Assembly (NCBI GenBank): GCA_022457155.1
Contig: JAJGOT010000309.1
Coordinates: forward strand, 372,001 to 436,000
Direction of reading: 5' to 3'
Origin: Cladopsammia gracilis
Taxonomy: Eukaryota; Cnidaria; Anthozoa; Scleractinia; Dendrophylliidae
Length of the DNA: 64,000 nucleotides
In this document: positions 12,501 to 22,707 of the stretch, in pieces
How positions within the stretch are numbered: position 1 is the first letter of the stretch
Layout: every line of letters begins with the position of its first letter
Notes under the pieces: generated by a model
Databases searched by the model: none
Told to the model about the DNA's origin: nothing
Seen by the model: only the letters and a program-made list of their open reading frames with translations
Position numbers and translations under genes: made by a program

Positions 12501-15051
12501 GGGTGGTGGAAGGAACTTCCAGCACCCTTCCTCCAATCCCAGAGGGATTGGAGGACGGGTGGTGGAAGGAACTTCCAGCACCCTTCCTCCAATCCCAGAG
12601 GGATTGGAGGACGGGTGGTGGAAGGAACTTCCAGCACCCTTCCTCCAATCCCAGAGGGATTGGAGGACGGGTGGTGGAAGGAACTTCCAGCACCCTTCCT
12701 CCAATCCCAGAGGGATTGGAGGACGGGTGGTGGAAGGAACTTCCAGCACCCTTCCTCCAATCCCAGAGGGATTGGAGGACGGGTGGTGGAAGGAACTTCC
12801 AGCACCCTTCCTCCAATCCCAGAGGGATTGGAGGACGGGTGGTGGAAGGAACTTCCAGCACCCTTCCTCCAATCCCAGAGGGATTGGAGGACGGGTGGTG
12901 GAAGGAACTTCCAGCACCCTTCCTCCAATCCCAGAGGGATTGGAGGACGGGTGGTGGAAGGAACTTCCAGCACCCTTCCTCCAATCCCAGAGGGATTGGA
13001 GGACGGGTGGTGGAAGGAACTTCCAGCACCCTTCCTCCAATCCCAGAGGGATTGGAGGACGGGTGGTGGAAGGAACTTCCAGCACCCTTCCTCCAATCCC
13101 AGAGGGATTGGAGGACGGGTGGTGGAAGGAACTTCCAGCACCCTTCCTCCAATCCCAGAGGGATTGGAGGACGGGTGGTGGAAGGAACTTCCAGCACCCT
13201 TCCTCCAATCCCAGAGGGATTGGAGGACGGGTGGTGGAAGGAACTTCCAGCACCCTTCCTCCAATCCCAGAGGGATTGGAGGACGGGTGGTGGAAGGAAC
13301 TTCCAGCACCCTTCCTCCAATCCCAGAGGGATTGGAGGACGGGTGGTGGAAGGAACTTCCAGCACCCTTCCTCCAATCCCAGAGGGATTGGAGGACGGGT
13401 GGTGGAAGGAACTTCCAGCACCCTTCCTCCAATCCCAGAGGGATTGGAGGACGGGTGGTGGAAGGAACTTCCAGCACCCTTCCTCCAATCCCAGAGGGAT
13501 TGGAGGACGGGTGGTGGAAGGAACTTCCAGCACCCTTCCTCCAATCCCAGAGGGATTGGAGGACGGGTGGTGGAAGGAACTTCCAGCACCCTTCCTCCAA
13601 TCCCAGAGGGATTGGAGGACGGGTGGTGGAAGGAACTTCCAGCACCCTTCCTCCAATCCCAGAGGGATTGGAGGACGGGTGGTGGAAGGAACTTCCAGCA
13701 CCCTTCCTCCAATCCCAGAGGGATTGGAGGACGGGTGGTGGAAGGAACTTCCAGCACCCTTCCTCCAATCCCAGAGGGATTGGAGGACGGGTGGTGGAAG
13801 GAACTTCCAGCACCCTTCCTCCAATCCCAGAGGGATTGGAGGACGGGTGGTGGAAGGAACTTCCAGCACCCTTCCTCCAATCCCAGAGGGATTGGAGGAC
13901 GGGTGGTGGAAGGAACTTCCAGCACCCTTCCTCCAATCCCAGAGGGATTGGAGGACGGGTGGTGGAAGGAACTTCCAGCACCCTTCCTCCAATCCCAGAG
14001 GGATTGGAGGACGGGTGGTGGAAGGAACTTCCAGCACCCTTCCTCCAATCCCAGAGGGATTGGAGGACGGGTGGTGGAAGGAACTTCCAGCACCCTTCCT
14101 CCAATCCCAGAGGGATTGGAGGACGGGTGGTGGAAGGAACTTCCAGCACCCTTCCTCCAATCCCAGAGGGATTGGAGGACGGGTGGTGGAAGGAACTTCC
14201 AGCACCCTTCCTCCAATCCCAGAGGGATTGGAGGACGGGTGGTGGAAGGAACTTCCAGCACCCTTCCTCCAATCCCAGAGGGATTGGAGGACGGGTGGTG
14301 GAAGGAACTTCCAGCACCCTTCCTCCAATCCCAGAGGGATTGGAGGACGGGTGGTGGAAGGAACTTCCAGCACCCTTCCTCCAATCCCAGAGGGATTGGA
14401 GGACGGGTGGTGGAAGGAACTTCCAGCACCCTTCCTCCAATCCCAGAGGGATTGGAGGACGGGTGGTGGAAGGAACTTCCAGCACCCTTCCTCCAATCCC
14501 AGAGGGATTGGAGGACGGGTGGTGGAAGGAACTTCCAGCACCCTTCCTCCAATCCCAGAGGGATTGGAGGACGGGTGGTGGAAGGAACTTCCAGCACCCT
14601 TCCTCCAATCCCAGAGGGATTGGAGGACGGGTGGTGGAAGGAACTTCCAGCACCCTTCTTCCAATCCCAGAGGGATTGGAGGACGGGTGGTGGAAGGAAC
14701 TTCCAGCACCCTTCTTCCAATCCCAGAGGGATTGGAGGACGGGTGGTGGAAGGAACTTCCAGCACCCTTCTTCCAATCCCAGAGGGATTGGAGGACGGGT
14801 GGTGGAAGGAACTTCCAGCACCCTTCTTCCAATCCCAGAGGGATTGGAGGACGGGTGGTGGAAGGAACTTCCAGCACCCTTCTTCCAATCCCAGAGGGAT
14901 TGGAGGACGGGTGGTGGAAGGAACTTCCAGCACCCTTCTTCCAATCCCAGAGGGATTGGAGGACGGGTGGTGGAAGGAACTTCCAGCACCCTTCTTCCAA
15001 TCCCAGAGGGATTGGAGGACGGGTGGTGGAAGGAACTTCCAGCACCCTTCC
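6505..15051. repeat. 8.5-kb tandem array: 152.6 copies of a 56-bp double-hairpin unit
   Basis: The unit begins ggacgggtggtggaaggaac and ends cccagagggattgga. It is exactly 56 bp, with full units starting at 6505 and every 56 bases to a partial copy at 15017-15051. Each unit is two adjacent inverted repeats. One has 16-nt arms GGACGGGTGGTGGAAG and CTTCCAGCACCCGTCC with one mismatch and a 3-nt loop; the other has CCTCCAATCCC and GGGATTGGAGG arms around AGA. The only variation seen is two ordered substitutions. Units 1-23 read CCCGTCC; from unit 24 (T at 7824) they read CCCTTCC; from unit 146 (T at 14659) they read CCCTTCTTCC. All six frames are open because 56 is not a multiple of 3 and the unit has no stop in any phase. 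These frames are not treated as genes. Confidence 0.98.
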
Positions 15052-15498
15052 AGGGTGTTAATTTATTCATATTTAAGTTGTTGTCTACTCCATGTTTTTG
15101 TCTACTCCATGTATGATCTGATTGGGAGGAGGGATTGGGAGTACCTCGTGTGCACTTCGTTGTCTTTAACGATAGACTTAATTGTTTTCAGTGCAAGGGT
15201 CATTGTTTATCTCTTTTATTTGCTTGTGTCAGCAAATAGTGCTCCCGCTTTAGTGAGGTGCTCTTTGCCCCCTGATAGGACATTGACAAAACTGCTAGTT
15301 TTAAGGGAGACAGTTGTTGGATTCCCAGCCGACTTTACAAATGGAATTCTCCCTTTCAAGTGATTTTTTTAATCAGTTTTATACCGGAGCATGCTATTTT
15401 TGTTTCGCTTCTTTAACTATATGTATTAACAATGTTATAAGAAAAATTCTCCAGAACTCATTCATTGCGCATGCGAGTATACAAGAGTTAAAAAGTAT
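15052..15498. other. Unique spacer, no gene seen
   Basis: The array stops abruptly at 'cccttccagggtgttaattt'. The following 450 bases are ordinary, moderately AT-rich sequence. I see no splice-framed coding segment, RNA gene or terminal inverted repeat here. Confidence 0.6.
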
Positions 15499-15507
15499 AA
15501 CCCATTC

Positions 15508-15591
15508 CAACCTCGTTCCCAGGGTCTCTCTTCTTCCCGCCCTCTCTCGCTCCAGGGGGCAGGAAGAAGAGAGACCCTGGGAACGAGGTTG
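15508..15591. mobile_element. 84-bp foldback MITE with a 9-bp target duplication
   Basis: Near-perfect inverted repeat: the left arm begins CAACCTCGTTCCCAGGGTCT and the right arm ends AGACCCTGGGAACGAGGTTG, with arms of about 30 bp around a short GC-rich loop. It is flanked on both sides by AACCCATTC (15499-15507 and 15592-15600), a perfect 9-bp direct repeat expected from transposition. A duplication of this length is typical of Mutator-type elements, but no transposase is present and the superfamily is an inference. Confidence 0.85.
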
Positions 15592-15600
15592 AACCCATTC

Positions 15601-16208
15601 TCGCAGATACCATGCAGCTCTTTACAACCTCTGATTTCATTGGACCTGGGTATCACGCAGCTCTATTATTTACATGGCTAGGGTCCATTGTTATGTTGTT
15701 TGTTTCATTGATTTATCAGCATATCAGAGATCTTGTAAGAGATACTGCCCCCATTCTCGACACCAAAGATCTTCTCTTTTACGCATGCCTAAGTGCAAAG
15801 AGAGCTCTGGGAAAACCTGTGTCAGATTCAATTTCTCGGGTTAAACGGTAAAATTCACCTGATTGTTTTGTTGTACGGCGTGAGTTTTCCCGTAAAGTGG
15901 AAAAGTTTGCAAGAAACCGAAGCGTCTCGGGGACAAGAATTAAAAATTTGTCGGAATAACGATAATTGAAACTTCAGAAACGGCGTGATGAAAATTTTTT
16001 CTTCAGTTTGTGTTGATTTTGTTAGTTAGGCTTGTTTAATAGAAAAAGAAATCATTTTGGAAAAGGTGAATGGTTATGCGTAATAAGAGACGTTTTTTTA
16101 GACGTTAAGCATGCGCTGTGAGGTCCAGATAACTAGCCTTTGGTCTTACGCGGTCAAGAAAAACCGAAGGCACTGGGGTCGAGAATGGGATGTATCCTTT
16201 CGTGCAAT
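15601..16208. other. Spacer without a recognised gene
   Basis: A 79-codon plus frame at 15612-15851 has hydrophobic content but no recognisable motif and no supporting splice structure. I do not call it a gene. The rest shows no feature. Confidence 0.5.
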
Positions 16209-16808
16209 TGGTCCACGATCTATCCATCAAAAGTCCAACTCCGAGGCGTTCTGTTCAAACTGGCATATTTTGTCAAGATTTCTTTGACTTTATATAAGAG
16301 ACAAAGAAAACAAGAAAAAGCATATAGACAAAAAATTATTGATAGTTTTTAATATTTTCCTACAAAAGCAAAAAAAAAACCTTCGATAGCCTTTTTTAGA
16401 CTTTCAGCTTTTAGCTTGGGGCGCGTTCAGACATGGTTGGACATGGAGCGGGGCTCAGACAGAACACAAATGTGAACGTTACTTTTGGTTGGTAGTCCTG
16501 TGATAAACCAACCTTCGCATGGGATGGGCACAGCATTCAAGGGTGATTCTTGAGCACGATTTGCTGGGTACACAAATTTTACTCCTGTCTCGGAATACTG
16601 TAATAGGACGTTACAAAATTTCCTAATATCTCGCGCCCAAATTGCAATAAGATGCGATTTTTTAAATATCTCATCAAATACGTTTGTGACGTCACCGCTT
16701 AATGGTCCACGATCTATCCATCAAAAGTCCAACTCCGAGGCGTTCTGTTCAAACTGGCATATTTTGTCAAGATTTCTTTGACTTTTAATAAGAGACAAAG
16801 AAAACAAG
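16209..16808. repeat. Direct repeat of about 106 bp, copies at 16209-16314 and 16703-16808
   Basis: Both copies begin tggtccacgatctatccatc and end gagacaaagaaaacaag. The one visible difference is 'ctttatataag' against 'cttttaataag'. They are 494 bp apart in the same orientation. Near-identity points to a recent duplication or to the ends of a small element; no TG...CA termini or coding sequence between them supports an LTR element. Confidence 0.8.
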
Positions 16809-17431
16809 ACTAAATATATATGTTTTGCAGGAAGCCTCGAAGCCATATTATAAACAGATGAAATGGATAAAGTTAATATTAAAAAAAAAAATACAGGTGT
16901 GGCTTTTACACTGGGCCCTAGCATAATTCACCAGAAGGACTGATTTTCATACATAACTACATGGAATTCAAGAATTTACAAAATCACTATTATTTCTGGC
17001 CTTGAGTCGTATGTTATTTGCATTCGTCACTAACGACAGTTTTGATCAATGGACGAAACTTCATTTAAATAATGAAAAACTACCCTAAACGGTTTTAAAA
17101 AGCCCTTAAATTATCCTAGCATCTGCATCAACTCAAACTCTATTACGCCACAGTCAAGACGTTTTCTACACAACAAGAAATTTTTCCAAATGATCTTCAA
17201 GCCGCTGCCACATTACACTGTTAATCATGAATTGTTCATGAAGCCAGCAATTAGAAGTAGCAGCGTACAAATATCAGGCTAATTGTTTCAAAAGGAAACA
17301 CAACCAATGACCTTTTTGTTGGTCCCCCAATAACCTCTGCCATCAAAATCGCAAATATTGTTCGCACTATGATAGGCAAAAAATACTAGAAAACCAACAT
17401 AAAGATGTAAACAACTTGACGCATTTACTGT

Positions 17432-17435
<4 letters not shown>
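16809..17435. other. AT-rich spacer, no gene seen
   Basis: No coding segment, RNA gene or clear repeat was recognised in this stretch. Confidence 0.5.
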
Positions 17436-17478
<43 letters not shown>

Positions 17479-17700
17479 TAATAATAATATAATAACAATA
17501 CTTTATTAACAAATTTCTTAAAACAGTCTTAAATTTACAATATAAAATTACAACACATGTATAATAATTACAAAATATATAATAATGAAAGACTTCCCAA
17601 CATTACATTTTTAAAATAAAAACTGATCATCTTTAATAATAATAATAATAATATACTTTATTAACAAATTTCTTCTAACCCTAACCCTAACCCTAACCCT
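17436..17700. repeat. (AAT)n microsatellites and a short interstitial telomeric tract
   Basis: (TAA)n runs at about 17436-17490 and 17634-17655 are each followed by the same block, ctttattaacaaatttctt, so the pair looks like a duplicated element tail. At 17676-17700 there are four perfect TAACCC units plus a T. This is the TTAGGG-type telomeric repeat used by cnidarians and vertebrates, read on the C-rich strand. It is internal and very short, so it is not a chromosome end. Confidence 0.85.
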
Positions 17701-17883
17701 ACCTAATAATAAAGATCTTTATTATTAACAACTTCCAGCCCACAGACAAACGTGTGAGTTAACAAATCAAATTACACCCAGGAGTCAGTTTGAGGACCTT
17801 CTGTTCCTGGCAATTTACACATTTTCTTTCGGTTCTTATCCACCTGAAAGTACTGTGGTTCCTATTGTAGCTGCTTACTGTCT

Positions 17884-18206
17884 TATGCCGGCGGTAACAG
17901 TTGGACACCACCAGCATGCTCGAGATCCTGATAACCGCCCATATCCCCCATTTCTATCTCATCTGGTGCACCCCTCAGCACCCTTCGTCAGTGTGCATCA
18001 TTGTATGCTTTGTCACCATCTTTGGCAAACCTCGGTAGATGGCCGCTCTGTTTGGATTCGTATCATTGAGGTTCGAGAAGCAATGTCTCGTTGAATCTTA
18101 CCAGTCGAGGCTCTGTTATGAAAGACGCTGGAGGTTGTTGTCTTCCTCGTGGTATAGTTATGTCTTCATAGGGGTGAGGTGTTGGAGGCACATGTTCAAA
18201 CTCATC
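17884..18206 (-). pseudogene. Possible decayed coding sequence with in-frame stops
   Basis: Read on the minus strand, one frame from 18206 downward gives a protein-like sequence. It includes PPTPHPYEDITIPRGRQQPP and, after a stop, ends with a patch containing GAPDEIEMGDMGGYQDLEHA. It is broken by TGA codons after EPQ and after NDAH and ends at TAA. A GTAAGA donor-like site follows EPRL, so the first stop might fall in an intron. I do not recognise the family. It could be a relic exon or chance. Confidence 0.25.
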
Positions 18207-18419
18207 GCCTATTTCTTTCGTAAATTCTCAGCCCTCTTTTTTCAGTGAACTTCTAAGAGACACTAGATTCTAAATAGTTTTTAAACCTGCGTTGTACAAA
18301 CAAAAAGGCACTGTTAGCTTGCATCATTTCTATCAAACTACTGATTTGTCTTACAGTTAAAAACATCGCCATTGCAATTTGTTCATGTTTCTAAGGTAAC
18401 GTAACAAATGCTGCCATAC

Positions 18420-18913
18420 TTAAAGTGCAAATGAAGTGAAATTTCACTACCATTTTTTTATGGGTAAATAAGTTACTTGAAGTGGTGGGAACATATTTTA
18501 ACAGGCAAGTTGGGCATATTAGACAAGGACTTGGGTTCTAGTGACGTCATTAGTGTGTTTACAACTGAGCGTGTCACTTGTTTTACAGTGGAGTTTTGGC
18601 AACTTGTGGAAGGATTCTTTCAATAAAATATTTTTGAAAGCGACGCATATTTTAGCCCCGGGTTCGTCCCCTTCTCCGCCAGGTTTTGTTGTGATCGTAC
18701 ACAAGAACGACGTCACAAATACATTGTTTCTACCTTTTTGGCCGTGCTCAAAATTTCGCAAATTTCAGGACCTGGCTGGACTTTTTAAACCGCTGAAATA
18801 GTGGATCCTCTTCGCGCAAGAGGAAAGCGACTGAAAATGAAATAAAGGTGATATAAACAACATAAAACCCTAAAACAAAACGGTTGTGAAATTTCACTTC
18901 ATGTGCACTTTAA
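18420..18913. mobile_element. Non-autonomous DNA element with 27-30 bp terminal inverted repeats
   Basis: The left end TTAAAGTGCAAATGAAGTGA is mirrored by the right end TCACTTCATGTGCACTTTAA, and both arms continue with the palindromic stretch GTGAAATTTCAC. The 494-bp element has no transposase-like frame. The TTAA at each terminus may be part of the element or a target duplication. Confidence 0.75.
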
Positions 18914-19072
18914 ATGAGCTATGTCACGTGTATTTTGAAGTTTTTGTGTCAAAACTGCCGCAAATTAAACCTAAGTACCTTTGTTATATATGCATGTAAA
19001 ATTCATTTATAATTCATAAGGGTACTAACAAATAGAAATGAGCCATTCCAATCACATGGTTACCCTGTAAAC

Positions 19073-19148
19073 CAGATACAACTCACTAGTGAGTTGTATC
19101 TGATATGTAAATTAGATACAACCACTAGTGGTTGTATCTAATTTACAT
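19073..19148. repeat. Two adjacent perfect palindromes sharing a CACTAGTG core
   Basis: A 30-bp perfect palindrome at 19073-19102 (half-site CAGATACAACTCACT) is followed two bases later by a 44-bp perfect palindrome at 19105-19148 (half-site ATGTAAATTAGATACAACCA, continuing CT). Both contain AGATACAAC arms around ACTAGT. They probably derive from one foldback element that inserted beside, or was copied into, a relative. Confidence 0.9.
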
Positions 19149-19170
19149 GTGAATGTGAATTTCACAAGTT

Positions 19171-19272
19171 GTTTACTACATTCGCGTCCGTGCTGTATCG
19201 GCACTATGCATTCACTCGGCTTCGCCTTGTGATTGTATAGGCCGATACAACACTCCCGCTCATGTAGTAAAC
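19171..19272. mobile_element. 102-bp foldback element with GTTTACTACA ends
   Basis: The termini GTTTACTACA and TGTAGTAAAC are inverted. Inner arms GTGCTGTATCGGC and GCCGATACAACAC are also inverted, with imperfect sequence between. No coding capacity. It abuts the 55-bp satellite on its right. Confidence 0.7.
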
Positions 19273-19275
19273 ATT

Positions 19276-20118
19276 ACTTACAGACCATTAAGAGGAAGAT
19301 ATCAAGAGAATAAGTACCTTTGTTATATATGCTTACAGACCATTAAGAGGAAGATATCAAGAGAATAAGTACCTTTGTTATAAATGCTTACAGACCATTA
19401 AGAGAAAGATATCAAGAGAATAAGTACCTTTGTAATGCTTACAGACCATTAAGAGGAAGATATCAAGAGAATAAGTACCTTTGTTATATATGCTTACAGA
19501 CCATTAAGAGGAAGATATCAAGAGAATAAGTACCTTTGTTATATATGCTTACAGACCATTAAGAGGAAGATATCAAGAGAATAAGTACCTTTGTTATATA
19601 TGCTTACAGACCATTAAGAGGAAGATATCAAGAGAATAAGTATCTTTGTTATAAATGCTTACAGACCATTAAGAGGAGATATCAAGAGAATAAGTACCTT
19701 TGTTATATATGCTTACAGACCATTAAGAGAAAGATATCAAGAGAATAAGTACCTCTGTTATACAAGAAAATGCTTACAGACCATTAAGAGGAAGATATCA
19801 TGAGATATCATGCTTACAGACCATTAAGAGGAGATATCAAGAGAATAAGTACCTTTGTTTTAAATGCTTACAGAAAAGAGAAAGATATCAAGAGAATAAG
19901 TACCTTTGTTATATATACAGACCATTAAGAGGAAGATATCAAGAGAATAAGTACCTTTGTTATACATGCTTACAGACCATTACGTGGAGATATCAAGAGT
20001 TAAGTACCTTTGTTATACAAGAAATGCTTACAGACCCTTAAGAGGAAGATAACAAGAGAATAAGTACCTTTGTTATATATGCTTACAAGAGACCATTAAG
20101 AGGAAGATATCAAGAGAA
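19276..20118. repeat. Tandem array of a 55-bp unit, about 16 copies
   Basis: The unit runs tgcttacagaccattaagag, gaagatatcaagagaataag, tacctttgttatata. Copies vary at the terminal atata/ataaa segment, by gaggaag or gagaaag, and by short deletions (near 19790-19880 and 19980-20040). No frame remains open. The block 'aagtacctttgttatatatgc' also occurs once upstream at about 18974, a possible seed or outlier copy. Confidence 0.95.
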
Positions 20119-20204
20119 TTTTCAAACAGGAAATAAAACATAATCAGAGTTTTTTTACGACACAAGGCAATGAAATTGAAAAATTGACCAGTAATAATAA
20201 TAAC

Positions 20205-20239
<35 letters not shown>

Positions 20240-20263
20240 ATACATACATACATACACCGGCAC

Positions 20264-20864
20264 AACAAAGTGGCAATCTATGTACATTGGAACATCTGTC
20301 AAGAGTATGAAATACAAACAGCAGACAAATGGTATGAACATAATCCAAAACAGGTAGAAGAAAAGGACAACATCACCATCCTGTTGATATGCCCATCCAT
20401 ACAGACAGAGAAATTCCTGGAAATAGCCCTGACATTATCATCAAGAACAACAAGGACAAGATATGCACACTTATCGATGTAGCCATTCCCTCTGACAAAA
20501 ACATCTCCACCAAAGTCTCTGAGAAAACAGCCAAATATAAAGACCTAGAACTTGAGATTGCAAGAATGTGGCAGACGAAAACTCAAACCATTCCTGTGGT
20601 AGTAGGCGCACTGGGGATGATCAAGAAAGGCATAGAAAAAATAGTCACTAGCATCCCTGGCAACATCAACCTCTGCGAAATTCAGAAAACCGCACTACTT
20701 GGGACAGTCAACATCCTGCGCAAGACCCTTTCCTTGCAATGCTAAGTAGTGTGGCCTCCACACAGCGCGTCATGGGTGCCCTAGGTCCATGGTTTGGACC
20801 CGGCTCCCATGGAGAACACATAATTATATAGAGAACACATGATGATAATAATAATAATAATAAC

Positions 20865-20899
<35 letters not shown>

Positions 20900-20902
20900 T
20901 AA
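20264..20902 (+). pseudogene. 3' fragment of a non-LTR retrotransposon (LINE) polyprotein, frameshifted
   Basis: The reading resembles the C-terminal region of invertebrate LINE polyproteins. It starts VHWNICQEYEI, continues DREIPGNSPDIIIKNN, then TLIDVAIPSDKN, KYKDLELEIARMW, IPVVVGALGMIKKGIEK and ILRKTLSLQC, stopping at 20745. A one-base loss near 20384 moves the frame, so two overlapping frames are needed. The fragment is bracketed by (AAT)n runs at about 20191-20238 and 20846-20902. The downstream run is probably the element's own 3' tail. The 5' part, including the reverse transcriptase, is missing, as expected of 5'-truncated LINE insertions. Confidence 0.6.
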
Positions 20903-21854
20903 TTTCTTTGATTATGATTGTGTTGTCACAGTTGCAATTTATTTGCACCCTGCATGGTCATCTGCAGCCCAACACATTATTATGTTTACTCTTAGAGTAC
21001 AAGTAGAATTATTTTAAACAAAACTAAACCATTATTTTTGGGTTTCCACTGATATAAAGATGTCTTTTGGGCTTTTTAAAGTGACAATAAAAATGGTGAC
21101 ATAGCTCCTTTAATAGCTCCTTTTCTTTTCTTTATATGCACCTGTGGCCCATCATGGCCGTAAAACTTTTCGGACCCGGGACAAAAAGTTATCGAGATTT
21201 TTGAGAAGTGGCCCCCGGTCTTGGTTGTTCAAACTGTGACTCCCATGCGTTTTCAAAGAGTTAAAACTCTCATCAACTCCCACTGATTCTCTTTTTCGTT
21301 TGATCCAGTAATCATAAACTAATGCAAGGATACCCAGTGGTATTTATGTCACTGATGATACTAAGCTAACTTACTAACAGAACTTACTTCACAAGATGAA
21401 AGGTTCTGTGAAACTCCTAGAGCAACTTTTTTGACCTGAAAAGATTGAAAAAATAATAATGTTGAATATCAAACAAGCGATCAGCTTTTTCTACCGTTCA
21501 CAGTCAACACACTTCAGTTTCAGTCCTTTGTAAATGACTATCTCTCAAAAGCCACAACTTTACCTGTTTTCGAGGGTAGGCGCTTATCAATAAAAGATTT
21601 CACACCAAAACAATGTGATTGAAATATATTTCCATGTATTTCAACTAAAAGAGGTTTCCAACGATTGCACACTAGCATAGAAATCAGGCCACACTCGATA
21701 CTTTTTTGCCACCTACCTCATCTGTCATGTTCTTTTTAACAATTGAATCAATGCTTCAATGCCATATGGCAATCGGCAACAACCAGCTGAAAAGGAGTAC
21801 AAAAAAATGCTTTCAACAAACAAGAACACTGTGGTGGTCAGCTTGCAGTGAAGC
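20903..21854. other. Spacer, no gene seen
   Basis: AT-rich sequence with no convincing frame, RNA gene or terminal repeat that I can identify. Confidence 0.5.
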
Positions 21855-21861
21855 AATCTAG

Positions 21862-22069
21862 CAGGGCTGTCACTAAGATTTCAAGTTGCTGGGTATATGC
21901 AATTAGTAGGCGGGGAATTCAACAGCTAGTAAGTTCTTTTCGTTTTATTTTTCTTTTGTTTCCTATGAAAGTAGCCGGGGGTTCATGCTCATAGAAGCCG
22001 GGGGGAAATCCCCGGCCCCCGGCCCCCGGCCCCCCGGCCCCCGGCCCCCAGCCCTTAATGACAGCCCTG
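21862..22069. mobile_element. 208-bp hAT-like MITE carrying a CCCCGGCC minisatellite
   Basis: The ends CAGGGCTGTCACTAAG and CTTAATGACAGCCCTG form 16-bp terminal inverted repeats with one mismatch. The insertion is flanked by AATCTAG on both sides (21855-21861 and 22070-22076), a 7-bp direct repeat. If the final G is counted as flank, the duplication becomes 8 bp with one change, the size usual for hAT elements. Near its right end it holds a run of about six ggccccc repeats. No transposase is present. Confidence 0.8.
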
Positions 22070-22099
22070 AATCTAGTCCACTGGGATAAAAGAGGTTTG

Positions 22100-22349
22100 T
22101 TTCCCTGATATAAACATTTTGAATTCACACTATCTTCCTTCATATGATTTATACTTCCTTTGCTCCAGACCTTTTCATGAAGGGTGACAGTCCTTGTACC
22201 ATTTGTGACATCATTGCGACAAAAGATGTCTTTTAGTTTGATGACCAACTTATGCAGGATGAAGAAGGCTTCCAAAGAGTGCTCAAATGAGAGCGATCCC
22301 CTGAACTGGGCCAGAGATACACAAAATTTTGCTTTGTCTGTATGCCTAA
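22100..22349 (-). other. Possible exon of unknown gene
   Basis: After a possible acceptor (cactttttgattttag) the minus strand stays open and reads in part KAKFCVSLAQFRG, EAFFILHKLVIKLKDIF and VTLHEKVWSKGS. Composition looks protein-like, but I do not recognise the family and see no partner exons. It may equally be a chance open frame beside the hAT-like element. Confidence 0.2.
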
Positions 22350-22479
22350 AATCAAAAAGTGATACACTAGCCCTTGACAGGAATTAAGGACATTTAGTTG
22401 CATGTTGCAAACAACGTTTTGGCCAGTTTGGTTGCAATTAAAAAAAAAAAAAGCATTAATGGCTAAAAATTGCCCCTAA

Positions 22480-22677
22480 TGTTGACATGTCATAATTTGT
22501 ATAATTTATTCTCGTAGTTAAGGACCGCAATGCATGCGTGTATTTACCATCATGCCTTATGGGTAGAGAAGAGCATGTGCTCGGGTTGTAATGGCTACCG
22601 TTCTGAATTAAATGTTGTTGTGTTCAGTTTACCTATTTGTGACTTATCTGGTCTACCCTGCCTTGGGGCAATCAACA
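22480..22677 (+). repeat. 5' LTR of the 22.5-kb Gypsy element
   Basis: 198 bp, starting TGTTGACATGTCATAATTTG and ending CCTTGGGGCAATCAACA. By position it must carry the element promoter; an AT-rich stretch (tttgtataatttattc) lies near its start, but I cannot assign a TATA box with confidence. Confidence 0.95.
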
Positions 22678-22695
22678 TGGTGGCAGCCTCGGGAT
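22678..22695 (+). promoter_or_regulatory. Candidate primer-binding site
   Basis: tggtggcagcctcgggat starts at the base after the 5' LTR and opens with the TGG expected opposite a tRNA CCA end. Which tRNA primes synthesis cannot be decided from the sequence alone. Confidence 0.65.
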
Positions 22696-22707
22696 CTATT
22701 TAACGAA

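Noticed and set aside
6425..15363. Six open reading frames of about 2,800-2,950 codons across the 56-bp array
   Set aside because: They exist in all six frames because the repeat unit contains no stop in any phase. Translations are pure repeat with no domain, so they are artefacts of the array.
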